Notes under the pieces: generated by a model | Databases searched by the model: none | What the model was told of the DNA's origin: nothing | Seen by the model: only the letters and a program-made list of their open reading frames with translations | In this document: in pieces, positions 22,201-31,851 of the stretch | How the letters are laid out: the number at the start of each line of letters is the position of its first letter | Numbering within the stretch: position 1 is the first letter of the stretch | NCBI GenBank assembly: GCA_016987375.1 | Contig: PJRA01000506.1 | Location: 651,011-686,047, forward strand | DNA from: Brachionus koreanus | Taxonomy: Eukaryota > Rotifera > Eurotatoria > Ploima > Brachionidae | Length of the DNA stretch: 35,037 bases | Direction: 5' to 3' | Program-made: the position numbers and the translations under genes

Positions 22201-22570
22201 TGACGCTGCATTCACGGACGATGGCTTTGCGATGGGCATAGCTTACATCCTGAAGCTTTTAGATCAAAATCACGATTTTGATTCATTGCATTGGTTTGAT
22301 TCAGTAAACGACAAATTTAATTCAAATATGGTAAAATTAATAAGATCAAATTTGTATTGTCTAATTTGAAAAATTTATTAGAAATCAATTGTCAGTCAAC
22401 AAAAAAGTCAACAATCAGATGATAAACTAATGCAGACACAAGCTCTTACTTTGCAGCGATATTCAACCTATCAAAGAGAATTTAATTTACTCCAATTTGC
22501 TCTTACTAGTGCCCAAATATTCTTTCGAAGCGAAGAAACCCAAGAAGAAAAAAATGAAATTAATGAATAG
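16231..22570 (+). CDS. WASHC4: WASH complex subunit 4 (SWIP), complete in 15 exons
   Basis: Exons: 16231-16276, 16324-16463, 16521-16751, 16809-16891, 16943-17207, 18287-18404, 18457-18584, 18640-18800, 18851-19193, 20407-20497, 20552-21073, 21130-21868, 21930-22077, 22139-22330 and 22382-22570. Phases agree throughout and give about 1131 residues (human 1173). SWIP is a core subunit of the WASH complex, which activates Arp2/3 on endosomes for cargo sorting. Recognition blocks run in family order: [44 protein letters not shown], then in exon 12 [47 protein letters not shown] and R-M-I-R-S-G-G-L, and in exon 14 [11 protein letters not shown]. Twelve introns are 47-70 bp; introns 5 (1079 bp) and 9 (1213 bp) carry repeat material. 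Some splice sites are weak (for example GTTTTTATT after exon 4) and were chosen to preserve frame and similarity. Poly(A) signal at 22639. Confidence 0.95.
17630..18255. repeat. A/T-rich inverted low-complexity flanks around an intronic ORF
   Basis: Within WASHC4 intron 5, repeated AAACATAAAAAAAGAG-like units occur at about 17640-17760. Their reverse complements (CTCTTTTTTTATGTTTTTTT) occur at about 18115-18255, flanking the minus-strand ORF 17851-18084. The arrangement suggests an inserted element with inverted A-rich ends, or a microsatellite expansion on both sides. Confidence 0.35.
17851..18084 (-). CDS. Intronic antisense ORF, possible transposon-derived zinc-finger protein piece
   Basis: A 77-residue ORF with a true ATG at 18084, antisense to WASHC4 within its intron 5. 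It reads as a natural protein segment: D-W-V-L-V-Q-E-F, a C-T-L-C pair, [10 protein letters not shown], and a basic C-terminus [13 protein letters not shown]...F aromatic start followed by a Cys/His patch and a G-R-x-K-x-A basic block resembles the N-terminal domains of MULE-like transposon proteins. No downstream transposase follows. It may be a solo exon relic or a small intron-nested gene. The family assignment is weak. Confidence 0.35.
   Translation of the reverse strand: MRRKLDWVLVQEFSNQIYLKTFISSSYDAASDHSNQNNCTLCQSNSPHIMKVTTKYFLNRPKAGRKRKAGPCLQYDQ
19851..19945 (+). mobile_element. Diverged partial copy of the foldback-element arm
   Basis: In WASHC4 intron 9, the sequence from TAGTGTTGGATACCGTCAGT through the T-run aligns with 9643-9730 of the right arm of the foldback element. 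Shared landmarks in order are C-G-T-C-A-G-T-G-A-C-G-G-C-C-A-C-T-G-G, TTGTTGACCGTCTTAATGG and the A/T homopolymer. Only one end is present, so it is a truncated or solo copy. Confidence 0.6.
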
Positions 22571-23123
22571 CAGGGATATTTTTATTCGTTTTTATCAGAA
22601 ATTATTTATTTTTAGAATTTTTTTTCTATTTGCGAATGAATAAAGATATCATACTCAAAAATTTGATCCTATTCTTTTTTTTTGAAATACCTTATTTTAT
22701 CGCGTAATATCCTTAGGATATTAAGCAAAACATATTTTAAATTATTGCTTTTTTAATTTTAATTTACTAACTAACTCTAGAATATGCTAATTTTTTTATT
22801 TTTTCTATATTAGACTAAAGGAATAAATTCTCATTTGAGAGATCAATTTAAAAAGATTAACTGAATCAAAACGACTCAGTTTCAACCATGCCTGATCATA
22901 AAGCTAAATGTTTTTCAAAATTTCAAACCTTGTTTCACTTAATATTTTAAAATAATTAATAGGGATTTTTATTAATATTGCGAAAATTGGTTAGTTTCAA
23001 ATGATTTCCTAGGGTCATTAGATTATGTCTCGTTTAAGCTTCCATTAGGATATTACAAAATGTAATCTTTATGACCTTACAAGCAACAAGGATGCTTGAA
23101 TAACAAAGTATTCGAAAATTGAT

Positions 23124-23139
23124 GCAGATCGCGATCTGC
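23124..23139. repeat. Perfect 16-bp GC-rich palindrome
   Basis: GCAGATCGCGATCTGC is fully self-complementary and GC-rich in an AT-rich region. It is flanked on both sides by direct CGAAAATT motifs (23113-23120 and 23141-23148). It could be a protein-binding site or the relic of an element end; the function is unknown. Confidence 0.5.
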
Positions 23140-23669
23140 GCGAAAATTATTTTTTTACATTCAGAAAAAAGTTTATTAAATGTTAAAAATGCTCATTGAA
23201 ATTTATTTAATTATTAAAAAAAGTCTTTAATCTCATGGATTGACAGTGAGAAAAAAACACTTATATCAAGTTTTCTTTTGTGTCTTTTGTTGGATGAGAT
23301 TAAGTTTTGTTATGAAAAAGAAAGCTTTATAAATTAATTGATTCTTATTTAAAGGACATAAAAGAATTTTAGAATTTTGATCGGCGTTTTTCCATCTTAT
23401 ATCATATATAAAATAGATTAATTTGCACTTCAAAATTTTTTCTATATTTTTTTCCTTTAAGCCAAAGTTAAAAAAATAGTAATTCATGAACGTTTATGGA
23501 CTCCAAATAATGTGAAAAATGAGAAAAAAAATTTTATCAGAATATTAATTTAAAATTAAAATAAAATGGAAATTTCAAAATATGCTATTATGTTAATTGC
23601 TTGCTATGGTACCAATTACTTAATAAATTTTACTCGTTTGACAATTCATGAGTTGTCTAAGCTTTTGAC

Positions 23670-23955
23670 ATCTCATGAATTGTGCGATACTTCAAGTAAA
23701 CCTTAAGCTGAAGATTCTTTCATGAACAGTTTCTTTTTCATTAATTCATGTAAATACGGACTTGAATATTTTAATTTTTTGACAATAATCCTTTAGAATC
23801 TGAGCCTTCTATAGAATTATAAAACGACATCGAACTAATTTAACTTTTTTTAAAAAAACTCTAACTTTTTTTTTTGCCTATGAGGCTTGAACTTAATAAA
23901 TAATAATAATAGAATGACTTAAAGCATTGCACGAATCATTCACAATTCATGAGAT
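23670..23955. repeat. Candidate element bounded by 15-bp inverted repeats
   Basis: ATCTCATGAATTGTG (23670-23684) and its exact reverse complement (23941-23955) enclose about 255 bp. A third, 12-bp inverted copy lies just outside at 23641-23652. The similarity does not extend inward. It may be a small MITE or a set of related binding motifs. Confidence 0.3.
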
Positions 23956-24437
23956 TTTTATTTCTATAAAGACTTCTATAAATATATTATGCTTGTTGAA
24001 GAAGCTTTTAATTTTCTTGATATAGTCTGCAAAATTCTGGCAGCATTTCAAATAAAAACGAAATTCATTTAAAATAAGATCAGCTTTTTGATCAGTAGTT
24101 TTTAATTTCTAGTTCATCATCTCTTTCAGTAATTTTTGCTTTAAATCCTAAATAAAATAAAAACTACGAAGCTAATCCTTTCCTTGAACCTCAAAATTAA
24201 TTAATTTAATTAAAGTTTAAGCCCAATGGACAAATTGAAATATAATTTCATTTATATTTAAAGAAAAAATAAACAATTAACAACTAATAATTTTTTAACA
24301 ATTAAGTAAAAAATTTAATTTGTTATTTAATTAAAAATTGCTAAAATGAACCTTGTTACTCTTTAATTTTAAAATAATAAAATAAGTAAAAGCTCACGGA
24401 AATGTCTTACAAAGAAGACTTCTTAATAGCTAAATGC

Positions 24438-24477
24438 ACCCGGGGATATCAAAAGATAAACCCAGGGACATCAAAAG
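24438..24477. repeat. Two tandem 18-bp direct repeats, 22-bp period
   Basis: ACCCGGGGATATCAAAAG (24438-24455) and ACCCAGGGACATCAAAAG (24460-24477) differ at two positions. They are GC-rich compared with the surroundings. No coding or RNA role is evident. Confidence 0.5.
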
Positions 24478-24818
24478 CCCTCAGTTCATTCATGTTCGAT
24501 ATATTTAAAAATTAAAAAAAAAAATTTTTAAACACAAAAATAAGTGATTAAGTTTGAACTTAAATGTTTCTTAACAAAAATTTTTTTATAAATCAAACTT
24601 GGTTCTTAAGAAAATTTTTGCTTATTTCTTATTAGATTTTATTTTGTTCATAATTTCAATCAAATTATTGTAATATTATATTTATGAGGAGTAATCTGTT
24701 ACCTAGCAACTTGTTTGACTAAATTTGAATAAGACGAATATTAGAGAACATTAAAGTAAATTAAATTCTATTAAAAAAACAATAATTGTATAATGAGGTA
24801 TAGATAAGATTGGCCAAC

Positions 24819-26613
24819 ATGTCCAAAAAGTCTGTTTCAGAAGCATTCTACACTCAGCTTAAATCATTAAGGCTAAACGAGTATCCAATAATAGGCTCAT
24901 ATGTAAAAAAAGATTCTCGCAAACCAAATGGTTAGTATTTTTTGAATTGCCAAATTAATGCTGTTATTTTTTTTTGCTTGTAGAATTTGATGAATATGAA
25001 AAAGAAAAAGCTGACCAAATAGTCGAAATGATAGATTTGATCAAAGATCAAAAGTCTCCTTGGCATGAAACATATATCTGGAGCAGAGATTGTGACTCGA
25101 TAAGAGAGAAATACATTAGAGATCGTTCTAGCATAGATTTCAGAAATATTGAACGACATTTTTCAAATTTAAGGCTCAATAGCCTTGATGTAAATTAATT
25201 AAATAATTAATTTTTTTGAAAAAAATTTGACCATTTTATTTTAGATTCAGATAGTAGATGAATATGTAAGAAATTTTATAAATTTAGAAGAGTTAATTTT
25301 GAGCTGTAATTTAATAACCGGATGCAATCTTTCCAATTTGCCCAATTCACTTAAAATTTTTGATCTAAGTGCTAATTTAATTCAAAATATTCAGGATATT
25401 ATCGTCAAGTCAAGGACTAGTATACAGCATTTTGGACTGGCTTACAACTCAATTGAAAACTTGGATACATTTTTCAACCCAAAACATTGGGAAAGTTTAG
25501 TTTCTTTGGATCTAACCTCAAACACCCTTCACGATTTGACAAATTTGATAATTGAATTGGAAAATCTTAAAAATCTTAGAGTCTTAATTCTAAGCCGGAA
25601 TCCATGTGTTTTATATCCTGGCTATCGTGGTCTTGTCATAGACTCTTTACCAAACTTATTTTCATTAGATGATTCTCCTATAAAGAAAGAAGAAAGAATT
25701 AATTATCAGGACTTTAAATTGTATAGAGGTAAATTTAATTACTTCAAAAAATATTTAAATTAATGAATTTTTAAAAGAAATTTTTACCCATCATGCGGAA
25801 ATTTTATTTGATTTTAAGCGCATCAAAAATTTGATATTTCCTGAATTACCAGATGTGAGTTTGGAAAATTAAACTTTAAATTTTTAATAAATTTTGATTT
25901 AGTTTGATGATGAGCCAGAAATTTTTGTATACAAATATGTTATTCGTTTCAAATTTATTGCAGACACAGATTTTGACGACTGTTATGAGGAAAAATTTGA
26001 ATGCACTCAAGAATTTGACCCAATGACTAACATTGATCTTAGCGAAAAGGGTCTTGTAAATTTAAAGTTCAAATCAATTATAAATCTAAGAGATTTCATG
26101 CTAAATGGAACAAAAATTGAATTGATTGAAAGAAAATGTTTTTACCAGGCAAAAAACTATCAGCCACCAGCAGAAGATGAGCTCAAAAAGAAAAAAAAGC
26201 CGGAAAAGAAAGAGGAAAAAAAGGAAGTAAAAAAAAAGAAAAAAACTATTCAATCTTTATTAGATAGTTACAATAAAGTAAATGTGGAAGAAAAAGTGTT
26301 AGCTAGTTTTGATTTAGAACTTTTACCACTTTTGGATGGCCTCACTAAAATAATTGAAAAAAATTTTCAATCAAAACAAAAAATAGAAAATGCTTTTTTG
26401 AAACAATCGCTGGCTCCAAGTAAAAATGATCCTAAAAAGGCAAAAAAAAATGAAAAAGGATCCAAAGCAGATAAAAAAAAATCAGAAGCTGATTTACAAG
26501 AGCCGACCGAACAACCACCACTTGAAATTGATTTTAAACTACAAGTTTTGGATTTTGTTGAATTAGGTCAATTGAAAAGTTATTTAAACGATAATGAAAT
26601 AAATAAACAGTGA
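24819..26613 (+). CDS. LRRC43: Leucine-rich repeat-containing protein 43
   Basis: Five exons: 24819-24930, 24984-25189, 25245-25728, 25778-25854 and 25903-26613. Introns are 48-55 bp, all frames agree, and the product is 529 residues (human about 656). LRRC43 is a poorly studied protein with expression linked to motile cilia. Recognition points in order: S-P-W near residue 70, H-F-S-N-L-R-L before the repeats, L-E-E-L-I-L-S, L-P-N-S-L-K-I-F-D-L-S, I-Q-H-F-G-L-A-Y-N, H-W-E-S-L-V-S-L-D-L, L-R-V-L-I-L-S-R-N-P, Y-P-G-Y-R-G-L-V-I-D-S-L-P-N-L and a closing L-D-D. Exon 5 holds a Y-K-Y-V-I-R-F-K-F-like strand segment, a Lys/Glu-rich linker also typical of the family, and a C-terminal beta-rich end. 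No signal peptide or membrane span. The start ATG is the first in the exon. Poly(A) signal at 26626. Confidence 0.9.
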
Positions 26614-29138
26614 TTTTAAATTAGCAATAAATTTTTTTATTTTTAGTTCGATTTTTAACAATTTCAAATAAATTTTTATTTTTAATTTATAGTTAAAAAC
26701 AATTGCTTACATAAAAGTTATTAAATTTCCTTTCATACATGTAGAAATAGCTGATTTGTGAAACTTGTTCTTTGTTGAAATTCGTTTATCAAATTGATTT
26801 TTTTACCTGATTATTTTTAAAATAATTTTTGGAAAAAAATATTAATTTATTTAAGTTTTTATGTTGTTTAAAAATTTTAATTTTTCCATAATTTTTGAAA
26901 AAATTTATTTCAATTTTAAGTTTAATCAACAGGCTAGTGCACATCTGAGCTTTTAACTCTTCATTTTTTAAATTTTATAGAAATAATTATCTAAATTTAA
27001 AAGGAACAAAAAAATTAAATTTTGAAAATTAAATTATTTATTAAATCATAACATCATCTTTTTATCAAAGCGTTCTCTTTTCATGATTGTCTAAGCTGAT
27101 TGAGACAAGTCCAACCATTGATTTTAGTTAAGACTAAAATCAACCATTAATTTCGAATATAGATCCATAACTTATCAAAAGTAATAACAATGAGCTGCCC
27201 CAAAAATCTTCATCTAGAGGATTTTTTAAGTAATTTCCAACAAATTTCAATAGGACTTTGAATATCTAAATTTGCCAAAAAATTAAGAAAAACACCCCAA
27301 CGTCTGTTAGCTTTGTTAAAAACAAAAAAAATGATGCGTAAAAAATTTTAGAATACTAAATTGACCTTTCTAAAGTTTTTAATTTTTTATTAATTAACTA
27401 AGAGAAATTTAGTTAAAATCTAGAGACTTTTAATAAAAAGCCAAAATTTTATTAGAATAACCATAAAAAATAATTAGAGAATTTTATTTAAGTTTTTTGG
27501 TATTATTTTTAATGACTCATTAACAAATATATGAGATCCAGTTTAATTTAAAATAAAGTTTTTACCAAAGAAAATACATATTTACATAATAAAAATTTAA
27601 AAGACTTTCGAAAAAGTCACTACAAGTCATCTGTAAGTCATGACTTGTGTTTTTTAAAATTTTCTCGACAATTCAAAGTCATAACTTTTAAAATTATAAA
27701 TTTTAACTTTTTAATGAATCAAACTTCTTTGCTGACTTTATAGAAATCTGATTTAAGTCATCTCGAAATATTTATCTTAGATTTAAATTTTAGCTTTTAG
27801 ATAAATAAAGTATTTTTATCAGATAATTAAAAAAAGTTTTATTTTTTGGGATAAAATTGAAAGAATTTAAAATAAAGATTTAATAGTTATTTTTAAATTT
27901 TTTAAAAAATATAAAATTTTATTATCTTCACCATAACCATTTTAAATCTTTTTTAAATAGATCAAGTTAATGAAAGCTTGAATATTTACTCTAATTGCCT
28001 TTTTTTATTGACAGACTTTGATCCTACAATTTAGTTAAACTTAACAAAACATTTGGTATTTTTATAATCACAGATTTTTTTGATTATAAGTTAATCATTT
28101 TAGCATAGAGAATTTTTCCATTAAACATACCTTTCATTGTTTTTTCTAAAATATATTTTTTGATCTTTTGATGCAAAGTTCAAAAATAAATTTTCGATTT
28201 TCAAAATCGACATATAAATAATTTTGCTAATCAAAATTCAGTTATTTTTTTTTTAATTTTCAATAACATTGATTGAAAAAGATATGTTGGATTGATGCTT
28301 GATTTTTTATAAAAACAGTAAAATTTCATCAAATAAACAAAAAAGAACTTATTTATTTATAAAATATAATGTTAAAAAATATACAAAGCAATCTTTTCTA
28401 ATTCCAAAAATTAAAAAAAAAACACAAAATAATATTGTATTAATTTTAAAACTCTTAGGACAAAAGTTTCAAAATTAATACAATATTAAAATTTTTTTTG
28501 CTTATTTACTGTAAGTTCATTAGATATTTAAATATTTATACAATTAAAATTTATAACTAAATCTAATGGCTTTATTAGGCGTTTAAAAAATTTAATTTAA
28601 AAAAATTAAAATTAAATTTATAATTATGAATTTTATTAGAGTATATTAAAAAGAAAACTTGAAATTAATTTAGTATCATAAAAAAATTTATAAAAAATGT
28701 TGATGAAGCAAGTTTTCTAAAATGATTTGTTCAAAATTAAATAAACACTTTATTCTCTCAAGATTAGAAAATGATTTATGTTCAAAGAAACCTTAAATTT
28801 CTAACTTATGAGAAAAAATACTCTCTTCTTACAGAAAATAATTATATAATTGTTCTGTTAATTTTTATCATTAAAACTCATTTTATAGATTACTTTATTT
28901 TTCAAATGTTTTCTACTTGTGTCAATATTTTTAATTGACAACATAAAATTGAATTTATTTTCTGCTTATTAATATCAAAAATGTGTCTAAATATTTGAAT
29001 ATTTTTTTGCAAACTCAAAAGCTCATAAAAGCAAATATTTTTAAATTAAAAATAAATGATTCAAAAATTTTATTAAGAAAATAAAACAAAGCTTTGAATA
29101 AATTTGCACACATAATCAAAACATTATAATTCTAATAA
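26614..29138. other. 2.5-kb intergenic region between convergent LRRC43 and sHsp-like genes
   Basis: It contains the LRRC43 poly(A) signal at 26626-26631 and, for the minus-strand gene, TTTATT at 29069-29074. Small hairpins occur at 27118-27143 (11-bp perfect stem) and 28431-28487 (listed separately). A cluster of AAGTCA/TGACTT motifs, including a 12-bp palindrome, lies at about 27615-27650. No coding sequence was found on either strand. Confidence 0.4.
28431..28487 (-). repeat. 57-nt hairpin with a 26-bp stem
   Basis: Positions 28431-28456 and 28462-28487 are inverted copies with two differences and a 5-nt loop. In a plus-strand transcript the two differences are A-C mismatches. In a minus-strand transcript both become G-U pairs, so that strand would fold along the full 26 bp. 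It could be a tiny MITE or a small-RNA precursor-like hairpin. The AT richness and short loop argue against a conventional microRNA. Confidence 0.45.
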
Positions 29139-30128
29139 CTAATCAATAATAGGCAATTGCACAATAAGATAGTTTTTTACCTTATCGTCCACAATTTTTT
29201 GCTCTTGTAAAATTTTCAAATTTTCCGATTTGACCCAATCTGGTAAAATGTACTTTCGAACATAGGGCTTATTATCAAAAGTTACTTTCTTAATGCTCAA
29301 ATCTTTGACTGCCCGAACCTCAAGTACGCGTTTATTGTTTGAATTTTGATACACATTTATTCCATCAAACTTGAATTCCAATAGATCAAACATCAACTCC
29401 AAATACTTGTCATCTGAATCGGAACTTAACTTTTTTTTTGTCAAATATTCATTGTTACTTGCTAAGTCTTTATCTGGTACAGGTATTTCAATGCGTAATA
29501 CACCATCCGATTCATCAAGACAATTTCTTATATTGTGAAACTGGACGTTGTCTGGCAAAGTTATTTCATGATTAAACTCTTGGATTATTGGCTTTCCATT
29601 CGAATCATAAATCTTCTTGAAAGCATTTACAATTAAGATAGATTTATTTCTCACAGATATGCTGATATTTTGCGGGTCGTAGTCGCTCAGATCAAATTTG
29701 TAATTTAAAAAACCACTATTATTGTGCAATTTTCTTATTTTGTGCTTTAATGATGAGCCAGTTTGTACTGCATTGCAGTTTGGTTTAAGATACGCTTCGA
29801 TGATCAATAAATTTTTGTCATTTTCATAAGTTTCTAAAAAACAAGTCAACGTTTGAGTGTCCACAAACGTTGGTACGTTGATCTCGCGACGAAAATTCTC
29901 TACCTCTCTGAAATTATCGGTCTCTACACGCTTGTCAATTTCGATGTTCAACTTATCATTTATTAACTTGAGTTTGAAGTTGTCAGCTCTAAGACGATCG
30001 GTTACAAGGAATTCGCATTTGTATCTGAGCAGACCAGTTTGATCACATTTATCGATAAAACTATTGTGTTTAAGTCTATCTGGCAGGTGATCATTTAAGC
30101 ACTTATCGCTGAGCGTTTTATCAATCAT
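29139..30128 (-). CDS. Small heat shock protein-like protein with three alpha-crystallin-like domains
   Basis: A single-exon ORF of 329 residues from ATG at 30128. Residues about 140-218 form a clear alpha-crystallin domain: F-L-N-Y-K-F-D-L-S-D-Y at the start, S-I-S-V-R-N-K-S-I-L-I-V-N-A in the middle, and the closing G-V-L-R-I-E-I-P-V-P. Residues about 33-114 repeat the pattern (L-L-R-Y-K-C-E-F ... L-N-I-E-I-D-K-R ... L-L-I-I-E-A-Y-L). Residues about 241-327 repeat it more loosely (Y-L-E-L-M-F-D-L-L-E-F ... L-I-V-Q-L-P-I). Classical sHsps have one such domain and flatworm Hsp36-type proteins have two; three is unusual. A chaperone role is expected from the family. No membrane span or signal peptide is seen, so it should be cytosolic. 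A minus-strand poly(A) signal lies at 29069-29074. No clear heat shock element was found upstream. Confidence 0.82.
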   Translation of the reverse strand: MIDKTLSDKCLNDHLPDRLKHNSFIDKCDQTGLLRYKCEFLVTDRLRADNFKLKLINDKLNIEIDKRVETDNFREVENFRREINVPTFVDTQTLTCFLETYENDKNLLIIEAYLKPNCNAVQTGSSLKHKIRKLHNNSGFLNYKFDLSDYDPQNISISVRNKSILIVNAFKKIYDSNGKPIIQEFNHEITLPDNVQFHNIRNCLDESDGVLRIEIPVPDKDLASNNEYLTKKKLSSDSDDKYLELMFDLLEFKFDGINVYQNSNNKRVLEVRAVKDLSIKKVTFDNKPYVRKYILPDWVKSENLKILQEQKIVDDKVKNYLIVQLPIID

Positions 30129-31643
30129 TATCGCTTGCTAATAAAATAATTTTAAACGCAAATTTTGATTGTGATGATGAAAATAATATTTTTGTTACGA
30201 GTAAACATTTAGAAACAAAAACAAAAAAAATAATAATAAATTACACTATTTTTTTTCTCCCTGTATTTGCTAACTGTTCTATAAGAAAAGAAAAGTATGC
30301 TCAGGTAATATATTAAGAAGAGTTGGATGAATTTCAATTGAGAAATACAACAACCAAATCAATTTTTATTGTTGCATGATTTTGGATAAACTAAAATAAC
30401 TATATAACTAGATTAATAGTGAACACAAATCACTAGGCTTTATGTGAATATTAAAGGTTTTTTATTTGATATAAAATAAAATTTGAATTATTATGTAATT
30501 TTATTTCTAATTTCAAATCAAACATTTGATTAATGGATTTTGAATTTGAAAAAAAAATCTGATTTTTAATACGAAAAGTTATACTACAAGTTTTAACTAT
30601 ATTCTATTAAAATAATTTCCAAGCTTGTTAAATTATTATCAGAAATTAATATGCTCTCATGATCATTTTAAATACCCTTAATCCCTCTTGATTTTAATCG
30701 ATTTTCTGACAAAAAAATAACAATAAATTATGTAAAAAAATATGAAAACATGTAAATTTTTTCTTAATGATATCATTATTTAAACAATTGAAACCTATTT
30801 GAAAAAAATCACTTAACTAAAAACTTGCAAAATTTTTTTATCATTTCATTTTAATTAAAAACACCAAATGAGATAAATAAAAAAACGTAAAAAGCCTGTT
30901 TCCATGACGGAATCCATTTTGTCAATTATTATTCTTTTTAAAAATAACATCATATTAGCATTTAAAAGTAAACTTTTAAGTTTAAAAAAAAAGAATAAAA
31001 TGAGAACAGTGTATTAATTTAATTTGAATTTTTTTAAAATATTACGTAACTTAATTGTTCATGTCAAGATTTTAAATGCTTTTGATATTTATTCTAAAAC
31101 AGTTGGTAAAAAAGTCTTAATATTCATCTCTTGAGTCCAATATTAATAAAAAATAATTTGTTCTATTTAAAATACTAAATATCTTATGACCTTAATATAT
31201 TTACGAAAATAGCTCTTTATTTATTAAGTAATATAATTTTTTTAATTGTAAAAGTATTTGCAACAAATTCTCTAAATTTTATCTTAATGCCTTAGCTAAA
31301 TTTAAATTAAGCCTTGCTTAAAATGCTTTAATTTGAGTGATGAAATCTCAAATACACCAAACTTTCAATAAAAAAATTTAATTTATTTAAATAGCTAAAA
31401 ATTATTAGCAAATTATTAAAAAGAAACTTAGATAAAGAACTAGTTTAAGATATCTAATGGGCTTTTAAATTATTGTAACATTAGTTTATCTAAACAAATT
31501 AATGAAGCCGAATCAAATTTTTTAAATTGAAGCCAAATAAAGTTAGTTGACACAACTTCTAGTAAGTTTTAATAGAAAATTAAATTTGAAATTATTTTAC
31601 TAAATGGGTTTTGGCTCGACTAGTGAAACTAAAAATTAAAACC
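30129..31643. other. Intergenic region upstream of the sHsp-like gene
   Basis: AT-rich, no ORF above chance, and no repeat found by eye. The first few hundred bases should hold the minus-strand sHsp-like promoter, but no element can be pointed to. Confidence 0.35.
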
Positions 31644-31851
31644 ATGCTGTCCGAAAATAATTATTTTGTAATGCCAAATTTAAATATTGACTACGGAATT
31701 ATAAAAGAAAAGATCCTATAGCCATATAGAAGAAAACGATGTCTTAAATGTTGCTAAACTTATTACTAATTATGATAATGAATTTTTAAAAAACTATCAC
31801 GGATATATGCTTCAAATTATCAAGAATTTGATAATTATGCTTTGTAATTTA
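31644..31851 (+). pseudogene. Coding-like fragment with one frameshift
   Basis: From ATG at 31644 the frame reads M-L-S-E-N-N-Y-F-V-M-P-N ... G-I-I-K-E-K to a TAG at 31719. Around 31710 the +1 frame takes over and reads S-H-I-E-E-N-D-V-L-N-V-A-K-L-I-T-N-Y-D-N-E-F, continuing to about 31851. Both halves look like genuine protein and the base composition is richer than the neighbours. No intron explains the switch. It is probably a decayed exon or pseudogene; no family was recognised. Confidence 0.3.

Larger units (their letters stand above)
22571..24818. other. 2.2-kb intergenic region between WASHC4 and LRRC43
   Basis: It holds the WASHC4 poly(A) signal (AATAAA at 22639-22644). A 16-bp GC-rich palindrome (23124-23139), a candidate terminal-inverted-repeat element (23670-23955) and a short direct repeat (24438-24477) are listed separately. 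A 46-codon ORF (23566-23706, start ATG) has a hydrophobic N-terminus but no support beyond being open. The minus-strand frame 23266-23487 looks like chance. Confidence 0.4.

Noticed and set aside
23266..23487. Minus-strand ORF of 73 codons
   Set aside because: Phe/Lys/Ile-rich composition, no ATG-context or splice support, and no recognisable motif.
23566..23706. 46-codon ORF with hydrophobic start and a CYGTNY segment also seen near 15.8 kb
   Set aside because: The shared 17-base match with one mismatch is within chance for a window this size, and no splice or poly(A) context supports a gene.
29857..30042. Plus-strand ORF antisense to the sHsp-like gene
   Set aside because: It is a shadow frame of a well-supported coding region.
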